DNA of 5,461 nt, from assembly GCA_018065475.1 (NCBI GenBank), contig JAGHTD010000160.1, forward strand, positions 1-5,461. The letters run 5' to 3'. The stretch is from Candidatus Colimorpha enterica. Its GTDB lineage: Bacteria; Bacillota; Clostridia; Oscillospirales; CAG-272. Shown one piece after another: positions 1 through 5,461 of this stretch; positions within the stretch are counted from its first letter, which is position 1; each line of letters begins with the position of its first letter. The translations under genes were made by a program, and so were the position numbers. Below the pieces are notes generated by a model that saw nothing but the letters and a program-made list of their open reading frames with translations, did no database searches and was not told the DNA's origin.

Positions 1-2713
1 CCATCTCGTCGATCAACTTTGCGGCGCGTCCGTAGCCGAGCGAAAGCCGTCTCTGAATGAGCGAGGTGGAGATCTTTCCGCTTTCGATCGCAAGCTCTAT
101 CGCCTGCCTCAGCATGGGATCGCCCTCTCCGCTGTCGGGCTCGGAGATCTGTGCGCTTCCGGCGGAGCCCTTTTCGTTCCCACAGGCGGCGGCATTGCGC
201 TCGATCGCCTCGGTAACGGAAGAATCGTATTCGGTCTCGACGTTGTTTTCCTTGATGAAGTTGACGATGGCTTCGGTCTCGGATTCGGAAACGTAGGCAC
301 CCTGGACACGGCGCGGCTTCGGTGAGCCGACGGGAGCGTAGAGCATATCTCCTCGTCCGATCAGCTTCTCTGCGCCCGCCATATCAAGCACGACGCGTGA
401 GTCTGTCTGAGAGGCGACGGTGAACGCAATACGCGAGGGTACGTTTGCCTTGATAAGTCCGGTGATGACGTCAACAGAAGGACGCTGTGTGCCGATTATG
501 ATGTGCATTCCGGCCGCACGTGCTTTCTGCGCAAGACGGCAGATCGACGCCTCGACGTCGTCGGGGGCGGTCATCATAAGGTCTGCAAGCTCGTCGATGA
601 TGATGACGATGGAGCAGAGGTGTTCCTTGTCGTAGTCGTCGGCGGTGACCTGATTATACATCTTCACGTCACGCACACCGACGGAGCCGATGAGGTCGAA
701 ACGGCGTTCCATTTCGGTGACTGCCCACTGGAGGGCGCCTGCTGCCTGCTTCGGATCCGAAACTACGGGAACGAGAAGGTGCGGAAGTCCTGAATAGATG
801 TCAAACTCGACTTTTTTCGGGTCGATAAGTATCATCTTTACGTCGTCGGGGGAGGATTTATAAAGAATAGATGTGATAATGCTGTTTATGCAGACCGATT
901 TACCCATACCGGTCGCGCCCGCGATGAGCAGGTGGGGCATCTTGGCAATGTCGAGGTAAACCGGCTCGCCCGCAACGTCAACGCCGAGGCAGACGTTAAG
1001 CTTCGATGCCGCCTTCGAGAAGGTCTCGGTATCGACGAGCTCGCGGAGATAGACGGTCGAGATAGTCTTGTTGGGGACCTCGACGCCGACAGCCGCCTTT
1101 CCGGGGATCGGCGCCTCTATTCTGACACCGGTGGTCGCAAGGTTGAGGGCAATGGCATCGACGAGGTTGGCAATCTGCTTTACTCTTACGCCTTCCTTGG
1201 GCTGAAGCTCGTACCGCGTGATAGCGGGTCCTCTCGATACGTTGATGAGGCGGGTTTCGACCTTGAAGCTCTTCAAGGTCTCGACGAGCTTGTTTGCGTT
1301 TGTCGAAAGCTCGTCGCTTATATCGACGTTTTTGGGCGTAAGATCGTATTTAAGAAGCGAGAGGGGAGGAAATACGTATGCCTTCTTGACGGGCGGAAGA
1401 TCCTCTTCTTCCTCCTGCGACATATATTCCGCGCCTTCCTTGCCTGCCATCATGTCGTTTTTCTTCGCTTCGTTCTCCTGCTGGGCCTTGGCAAAGTTGT
1501 TGAGCATGGCAAGCTCTGAATCGCTGATGAGCTGACCGTTTCCGCTTTCTTCTTTGATCTCGGCAGCTGCGGGAGCGGTAGGCGAAGGAACGCCGGGCGT
1601 GGGAGCGGGAGTCTTCTTTTTGACTTCCTTTATCGGATCTGCGTATATGGCACCGACACCGGATGAGAGAGGCATATCGCTCTTCCGCTTGATCTGATTT
1701 CCGGAGAAGGTAGTGCCGACGGAGGTATCAAAGGGCGGCTCGTCGCCGTCGTCGTCACCGTTTTTGCGGAAATCCTCGACGAGCCTGTCGATCACCTCTG
1801 ACGTTTCGCCCTTTTCCTCGGGCTCTTCCTCATAGTCATCTACGGTGATCTGGCTGAGTTTTGAGGAATCGTCCTCGTCAGCGTAGCCCTTTTCACCTAT
1901 ATCGACGTCGGGGGTGAAACGGTGCTTGTCGTTTACGTCACGGACGACACGGGAGGATTCCTTTTCGGTCCTGCGTATATCCGAAATGCGCTGACTGTAT
2001 TTTTCCTGCTGTTTGGCGACTTCCTTCTGATATATCTCTTCCTGCGAAAGCTCGTCTGCTTCCCTCTTTTCGGCCTTTGCGTGCTTTATGGCGTATGCGA
2101 TACGGATATAGATGGCGTAAGGCGTAATGCCGATACAGAGCGGAGCGGTTATGATCACGCCGATTATGCCGATGACTACCGTCAGATCGTGGATGAGGAT
2201 GTCAAAGAGCATGAAGAACAGTCCGCCGACCGCTCCCGCGCCGTGATATTCCTGACCGTCTGACCACAGCTGTTTGATGAGCTCAAAGGCGTTCAGCTCG
2301 TCACTTGCATCGGACGATATACCTTTTGTCCATTTGTGCAGGAGAATCGAGAGAAAAATGAAGAAGAACACCTGCGAGACAATCATCGTTCCTAATTTCC
2401 CTTGGCTTTTTCTGCGTTTCCACTGCAAGCCGGAGGCGATCATAAGTACGGGGATCGCATAGACTGCCGTGCCGAAAAGGCCGGGCAGAAGACTGACGAC
2501 CGCGCCGCCTACCTTGCCGGCGTCAAGAATGAAGCTGAGCACGATGAAAACGGCGAGAGCTATGAGAAAATAGGGAAAATACCTGTCAAAATTGCTCTCG
2601 TACGGCATCGGTTCATCCGGGACGCTTGTCTTCGGCTTTTTTGAAGCCGTCTTTGTGCTTCCGGTCGGTTTCTTTGTCTGTTTGGTTGTTTTTTTGTTTT
2701 TTGTTGCTGCCAT
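1..2713 (-). CDS. ftsK: DNA translocase FtsK/SpoIIIE, 3' end cut by window edge
   Basis: This is a membrane-anchored, ATP-driven motor that pumps double-stranded DNA at the division septum. The start is the ATG at 2713, preceded by GAGG five bases upstream. The frame stays open for 904 codons to the left edge. The first 35 residues are Lys/Thr rich. Hydrophobic segments lie near residues 46-64, 71-97, 109-126 and 160-205, giving about four or five membrane passes. A charged, low-complexity linker follows (about 210-440). The motor starts near Y446. Visible motifs are Walker A GATGMGKS (599-606), Walker B IVIIIDELADLMM with D707/E708, GTQRPSVDVITGLIKANVPS from 741, and GAEKLIGRGDML from 780. 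Residues 882-904 (SLIQRRLSLGYGRAAKLIDE) open the winged-helix gamma domain that reads oriented chromosomal sites in this family. A gamma domain argues for the chromosomal enzyme rather than a plasmid transfer protein. Perhaps 30-60 residues are missing. Seven bases separate it from the upstream ATPase gene. Confidence 0.97.
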   Translation of the reverse strand, partial: MAATKNKKTTKQTKKPTGSTKTASKKPKTSVPDEPMPYESNFDRYFPYFLIALAVFIVLSFILDAGKVGGAVVSLLPGLFGTAVYAIPVLMIASGLQWKRRKSQGKLGTMIVSQVFFFIFLSILLHKWTKGISSDASDELNAFELIKQLWSDGQEYHGAGAVGGLFFMLFDILIHDLTVVIGIIGVIITAPLCIGITPYAIYIRIAYAIKHAKAEKREADELSQEEIYQKEVAKQQEKYSQRISDIRRTEKESSRVVRDVNDKHRFTPDVDIGEKGYADEDDSSKLSQITVDDYEEEPEEKGETSEVIDRLVEDFRKNGDDDGDEPPFDTSVGTTFSGNQIKRKSDMPLSSGVGAIYADPIKEVKKKTPAPTPGVPSPTAPAAAEIKEESGNGQLISDSELAMLNNFAKAQQENEAKKNDMMAGKEGAEYMSQEEEEDLPPVKKAYVFPPLSLLKYDLTPKNVDISDELSTNANKLVETLKSFKVETRLINVSRGPAITRYELQPKEGVRVKQIANLVDAIALNLATTGVRIEAPIPGKAAVGVEVPNKTISTVYLRELVDTETFSKAASKLNVCLGVDVAGEPVYLDIAKMPHLLIAGATGMGKSVCINSIITSILYKSSPDDVKMILIDPKKVEFDIYSGLPHLLVPVVSDPKQAAGALQWAVTEMERRFDLIGSVGVRDVKMYNQVTADDYDKEHLCSIVIIIDELADLMMTAPDDVEASICRLAQKARAAGMHIIIGTQRPSVDVITGLIKANVPSRIAFTVASQTDSRVVLDMAGAEKLIGRGDMLYAPVGSPKPRRVQGAYVSESETEAIVNFIKENNVETEYDSSVTEAIERNAAACGNEKGSAGSAQISEPDSGEGDPMLRQAIELAIESGKISTSLIQRRLSLGYGRAAKLIDEM

Positions 2714-2717
2714 TCTG

Positions 2718-2722
2718 ACCTC
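2718..2722 (-). promoter_or_regulatory. Ribosome binding site of ftsK, overlapping the ATPase stop codon
   Basis: The minus strand reads TGAGGTCAGAATG here. GAGG lies five bases before the ATG at 2713, and its GA belongs to the TGA stop of the upstream ATPase gene. This fixes the ftsK start. It also suggests that translation of ftsK may be coupled to termination on the upstream gene; the coupling is an inference from spacing. Confidence 0.75.
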
Positions 2723-4034
2723 AGATTTCAATATCGTTCAAATCAAAAATATCTTTTTCTTCCTTGGGTTTTTCCGCTTCGGCCTTGCCGATCGCCATTT
2801 CAAAGGTGACGTCGGGGTTCTGCATAAGGATGCTGAGCACCGAGAGGTAATCCCTGATTATCTCTCTCGGGGTGAGCATACTGTCTGAGCCGACACGGTC
2901 GGTCGCGCTCTTCAGAAAATCGACCATATTCTCGTCCGAAACCCTCTCCTCTATCCCGTAGCACATCGAATGAAGCTTCGTAATGCGGGAAATGAGCGCA
3001 AGAAGTTCGTTTGCTGACAGAGGGCGGAGCCGGATGACGGGGCCCATAAGGTCGGTGTATTTGCCGTCGCTGACGTACTTGCTGTCGGCGAGACGGGAAC
3101 GGAGCGCTTCGTAGCTGAAAAGCCCTCTCCGCTTGTCTTCGAGGAACTCTCCGGTTCCGCCGAAGATGATCGCAAGCCCGGGGGCGCGCCCCTGAAGGGT
3201 GTCGTTGAACATCGAAAGGATCTTTTCGTAGTTGTTTTCACGTCCTATACGGTTGCTTATCTTGTAGAGGTTGACGCACTCGTCGATGAATAAGACAAAT
3301 CCCTTGTAGCCGGTGTTCCTCGTGAACTCGGTCCAGAGCTTTATGTAGTCGTACCAGTTGTCGTCGTTGATGATCGAGCTGACCTTGAGCTCCTGCTTTG
3401 CGTCTGTCTTTGTGGTGTATTCGCCTCTCAGCCACTTGATGCAGCAGCTCTGTCTGAACTCGTCGCCGCTCAACGATGCCTTGAAGTATTCGGAGAGAAC
3501 GTAGGAAAAGTCAAACCCTCCGACACAGCTTTGCAGGCCTTTGAGATTGGCGTAAACCGACGCGGACACCTTTTCGGCGAACTCACGGCTGTCGGGAGAT
3601 ATTCCGCTTGCTGCAACGGTCGACTGAATCGACGAGAGCCACTTCGATATTATGATCGGGAGCGCACCGCCGTCGGGAGAGGTCTTTATCGCCATGTTTT
3701 TTACAAGCTCACGGTAGGTGGCGATCCCGCTTCCCGACGTGCCGCAGAGACGGCGCTCGGGGGACAGGTCGCAGTCGCAGGTGACGTAGCCCCTTTCGAG
3801 GGCGTAACCTCTCATAAGCTGCATGAGGAAGCTCTTTCCGCTTCCGTAACGGCCGATGATAAAGCGCATGGACGCTCCGCCTTCACTGAGCTCGTTGAGG
3901 TCGGAAAGCAGTGCCTTGACCTCGTTGTCACGCCCTATCGCAATATAGGGCGCACCGAGACGCGGCACCACTCCCGCCGACAGCGACGCGACGAGAGAGC
4001 TTAATATTCTTTTGGGTATAGCTTTTTCTTCCAT
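2721..4034 (-). CDS. BrxD-like P-loop ATPase (BREX ATP-binding family, DUF2791)
   Basis: This is a predicted ATPase of the BrxD/DUF2791 family, cytoplasmic and 437 residues long, close to the usual BrxD length as I know it. The N-terminal signature is AGVVPRLGAPYIAIGRDNEV (20-39), followed by Walker A GRYGSGKS (61-68). Next come YALERGYV (77-84) and DLSPERRLCGT (89-99), then ATYRELVKN (105-113), all characteristic of this family. Walker B is VLFIDECVNL, with D251/E252. GGTGEFLED (292-300) and RGLFSYEALRSRLAD (303-317) fit the sensor and arginine-rich part of an AAA+-like fold. The acidic C-terminus looks disordered. The start is the ATG at 4034, with AAGGA seven bases upstream. A longer in-frame start at 4109 would overlap the TerB gene by about 70 bases, lacks family similarity in its extra 25 residues, and is rejected. 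The gene lies 4 bases after the TerB-C gene and 7 before ftsK. No other BREX gene (brxA, brxB, brxC, pglX, pglZ, brxL) is visible. Its biochemical substrate is unknown; a role in defence or DNA stress is inference. Confidence 0.92.
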   Translation of the reverse strand: MEEKAIPKRILSSLVASLSAGVVPRLGAPYIAIGRDNEVKALLSDLNELSEGGASMRFIIGRYGSGKSFLMQLMRGYALERGYVTCDCDLSPERRLCGTSGSGIATYRELVKNMAIKTSPDGGALPIIISKWLSSIQSTVAASGISPDSREFAEKVSASVYANLKGLQSCVGGFDFSYVLSEYFKASLSGDEFRQSCCIKWLRGEYTTKTDAKQELKVSSIINDDNWYDYIKLWTEFTRNTGYKGFVLFIDECVNLYKISNRIGRENNYEKILSMFNDTLQGRAPGLAIIFGGTGEFLEDKRRGLFSYEALRSRLADSKYVSDGKYTDLMGPVIRLRPLSANELLALISRITKLHSMCYGIEERVSDENMVDFLKSATDRVGSDSMLTPREIIRDYLSVLSILMQNPDVTFEMAIGKAEAEKPKEEKDIFDLNDIEI

Positions 4035-4038
4035 AGTG

Positions 4039-4761
4039 TTATCCTTCTGATCCTTCAAGCCATTTTTCGGCTTCCGAACGGTAGAAACCGATGAAGAAGT
4101 GACCGTCATTTTCTATGACGGAGTCGCCGAAGACGTCAAAGAGCATTTCGTTGACGTTGTCGGCAAGGGCGTCGGGAAGACAGTGGCACTCGTTGGCGAT
4201 AAGCTCGAGCTTTTCGCCGCTTTTTCCGAGAAGGGAAGCGATCACGCGGCGGGAGATGTCTCCCATTCCGCCGTCGTCCTTCGTTTCGGTCTTTTCCGTA
4301 ACGGTTTCTTCTTCCGTGAAGTCCTCGTTGTCGGTGAGGAGAGCGGTGGTCTTCCAGGCCTCTTTTTCAATATTTTCAGCGCGGCCGAGGGATATTTCCT
4401 CGACCTTTGCGTCGTATAGCTTTTCGTATTCCGGTCTTTCCTGCACCTTTTCGGGTTCCTTGTGCGTGGCGGCGATGAGGGGTGCGAAGTAGGAGTCAAC
4501 CTCACTGCGCAGAGAGGCGGGAAGACTGTAAAGGTGGTATCTGCTTCTGATCCCGAGCAGTTTGCGGACGTTGTTCTCCGAATATTTGACAAGCTCGTTC
4601 ATCGAATTGCGGAGATCGGGCGAGCGCGAGACTGAATAGTATGAGGTGGTGGTCGAATAGCGGAACTCCGACGGGCAGGTTATGCCCGAAAAGGAGGTTC
4701 TGACCTTCGTCTCTTCACGGAAGCAGGGGTGATATTCGTCTCCGAAAGGATGGGCGTTCTT
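4039..4761 (-). CDS. TerB-C half of a frame-disrupted TerB-N/TerB-C protein
   Basis: This is the C-terminal part of the TerB-family gene, in a different frame from its N-terminal half. The first ATG in this frame is at 4602 and would give 187 residues. However, the 53 codons upstream of it (to 4761) are free of stops, use the same codons as the neighbours, and run smoothly into it. There is no ribosome binding site before 4602, so it is probably not a separate gene. Numbering from that Met, NELVKYSENNVRKLLGI (2-18) is followed by YEKLYDAKVEEISLGRAENI (59-78) and an acidic spacer. The TerB-C-like end reads LPDALADNVNEMLFDVFGDS (142-161) and then VIENDGHFFIGFY (162-174). No central TerB tellurite-resistance domain is recognisable, so this is a compact member. 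The molecular role of TerB-C is not established. The TAA at 4039 lies 4 bases before the BrxD-like ATPase start, so the two are almost surely co-transcribed. Confidence 0.8.
   Translation of the reverse strand, partial: KNAHPFGDEYHPCFREETKVRTSFSGITCPSEFRYSTTTSYYSVSRSPDLRNSMNELVKYSENNVRKLLGIRSRYHLYSLPASLRSEVDSYFAPLIAATHKEPEKVQERPEYEKLYDAKVEEISLGRAENIEKEAWKTTALLTDNEDFTEEETVTEKTETKDDGGMGDISRRVIASLLGKSGEKLELIANECHCLPDALADNVNEMLFDVFGDSVIENDGHFFIGFYRSEAEKWLEGSEG
4042..4048 (-). promoter_or_regulatory. Ribosome binding site of the BrxD-like gene
   Basis: The minus strand reads AGAAGGA followed by a seven-base spacer (TAACACT) and the ATG at 4034. The site lies inside the last codons of the upstream TerB-C gene, whose TAA stop is in the spacer. 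It is the main reason for choosing 4034 over the upstream in-frame ATG at 4109. Confidence 0.75.
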
Positions 4762-5461
4762 CTTTCCGCGTTTGAAAGGGCAATGACGGCGGAGGAAAGC
4801 ACGTGCGCTACATACAGCGCCCTGTTTTCGTCCGTGACGAGCTTGCTTTCCTTCCAGCTGTGGCTGACGGCCGTGGAGACTATCAGCGACGCCTTCGGGT
4901 GCTGACCGAAGCCGGAGGTGAAAGCCGATACGTCGGGATGTGCCGAGACAGTCATCATAGAGATGATCTTCTTTGCTTCGTCTGACGGTTCAAGTCCGCA
5001 GATGATGCAGAAGTCGGTGATCCATATCGGGAGTAGCTTGTCGATGAGGGTGAAGTCGTGTCTGTATTCCTTCCATATACGGCAGAGGAGCGTGAGGTCG
5101 CCGTCTTTGTTCTCCGACCTGTCGGAAAGATTGACCGTTTCGGTCACGAAAAGCAGGATATATGAGTAATCGGCACGGATGAAATTGCCGCCCCGTGCGC
5201 AGTCACGCCAGTAAAGATAGTATGAAAGCTGGCCTGCGTTCATCTGACTGTAAAGGGGAGAGTAGGAGAAGAACGGTACGTAATCGCATTCTTTGCCTTT
5301 TGCCTTCGAGTATCTGACCGCGTCGGTACGGAAACGCTCGTGGAAAAATCTTTCGGTCGCAACGGGCGAGACCGTGATCTTCGTGATGAGGGGAGAGAAG
5401 GACTTCACCTCACGTGAGGAAATCTCCGCAGACGGGCGGACGATGTTCGCCTTTTTCTCCG
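4680..5461 (-). CDS. TerB-N half of a frame-disrupted TerB-N/TerB-C protein, 5' end off the window
   Basis: The frame is open to the right edge. A GTG at 5408 could start a 242-residue product, but coding continues at least 17 codons upstream (KKANIVRPSAEISSREVKSF), so the real start is probably outside the window. Counting from 5408, the TerB-N core lies near residues 43-93: YVPFFSYSPLYSQMNAGQLS (43-62), YYLYWRDCARGGNF (63-76) and YSYILLFVTETVN (81-93). The aromatic YWR and SYI elements are typical of the domain. A mostly helical region follows to about residue 215. The last 27 codons (after ALSNAE, to the TAA at 4680) contain AGA/CGA/AGG codons and RRR, unlike the rest, and look like out-of-frame read-through. 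The protein presumably works with the ATPase encoded just downstream. TerB-N is known mainly from gene neighbourhoods linked to stress and defence; its activity is unknown. Confidence 0.8.
   Translation of the reverse strand, partial: EKKANIVRPSAEISSREVKSFSPLITKITVSPVATERFFHERFRTDAVRYSKAKGKECDYVPFFSYSPLYSQMNAGQLSYYLYWRDCARGGNFIRADYSYILLFVTETVNLSDRSENKDGDLTLLCRIWKEYRHDFTLIDKLLPIWITDFCIICGLEPSDEAKKIISMMTVSAHPDVSAFTSGFGQHPKASLIVSTAVSHSWKESKLVTDENRALYVAHVLSSAVIALSNAERRTPILSETNITPASVKRRRSEPPFRA
4759..4785 (-). other. Frameshift junction inside the TerB-N/TerB-C gene
   Basis: TerB-N coding reaches residues ALSNAE (E codon at 4764-4766), while the TerB-C frame is convincing from KKNAHPFGDEY (4761 leftwards). 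The minus strand at the junction reads GCGGAAAGAAGAACGCC. One extra A in the AAA run (4763-4765) would give Ala-Glu-Lys-Lys-Asn-Ala and join both halves into about 473 residues within the window. The join could also lie a few codons upstream. A one-base deletion, real or from sequencing, is the simplest explanation. No canonical X XXY YYZ slippery heptamer is in the zero frame, so programmed -1 frameshifting is not supported. Confidence 0.75.

Noticed and set aside
551..857. Similar short stretches around 551-569 and 840-857 (cgtcgtcggggg) as a repeat
   Set aside because: Both encode Pro-Asp-Asp-Val within FtsK (PDDVEA and PDDVKM). The similarity is due to the coded residues and codon preference, not to a DNA repeat.
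932..1519. Plus-strand open frame of 195 codons
   Set aside because: It lies antisense to the conserved FtsK motor. The opposite strand carries unmistakable motifs, and the plus-strand peptide resembles no known family.
2684..2706. T-rich run on the plus strand as a possible terminator
   Set aside because: It has no GC-rich stem before it and simply encodes the Lys/Thr/Gln-rich N-terminus of FtsK on the minus strand.
3531..4004. Plus-strand open frame of 157 codons
   Set aside because: It is antisense to the N-terminal half of the BrxD-like ATPase, including the Walker A region, and is explained by GC-rich codon use on the coding strand.
4035..4109. Longer start for the ATPase at 4109
   Set aside because: It would overlap the TerB-C gene by about 70 bases and add 25 residues unlike the family. 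The ATG at 4034 has a well-spaced AAGGA.
4758..4770. Programmed -1 ribosomal frameshift between the TerB halves
   Set aside because: The zero-frame codons GCG GAA AGA do not form a slippery X XXY YYZ heptamer, and no strong downstream stem is evident. A one-base deletion is simpler.

Overview
This window is a tightly packed block of genes, all reading on the minus strand. Transcription runs from the right edge to the left edge. The predicted products look like those of a Firmicute, most likely class Clostridia. The basis is the FtsK/SpoIIIE-type translocase with the Walker A variant GATGMGKS, AAGGA/GAGG-type ribosome binding sites, and fairly GC-rich codon use (AAG, CTC, GTC and GAC preferred). 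Genus cannot be set from the window alone. There are no RNA genes, insertion sequences, CRISPR repeats or long intergenic regions, and both edges cut through genes.

In transcription order there are three genes. (1) Positions 5461 to 4039 hold a TerB-N/TerB-C family protein. Its 5' end lies beyond the right edge and its reading frame is broken once, near 4760-4785. The upstream frame carries the TerB-N domain and ends at 4680. The other frame carries the linker and the TerB-C domain and ends at 4039. (2) Four bases later, 4034 to 2721 encodes a complete 437-residue P-loop ATPase of the BrxD type (BREX ATP-binding family, formerly DUF2791). (3) Seven bases later, 2713 to the left edge encodes FtsK/SpoIIIE. 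It is complete at the N-terminus and runs to the start of the C-terminal winged-helix (gamma) domain, where the window ends after 904 residues.

The spacing suggests one transcription unit. The TerB and BrxD-like genes form a recognised type of accessory pair, often seen with a superfamily II helicase and suspected of acting in defence or DNA stress. No helicase is visible here; if present it would lie beyond the right edge. The striking point is that this pair runs directly into what looks like the housekeeping chromosome translocase gene, whose ribosome binding site overlaps the ATPase stop codon. Whether this is a functional link or a chance insertion upstream of ftsK cannot be decided from one window.
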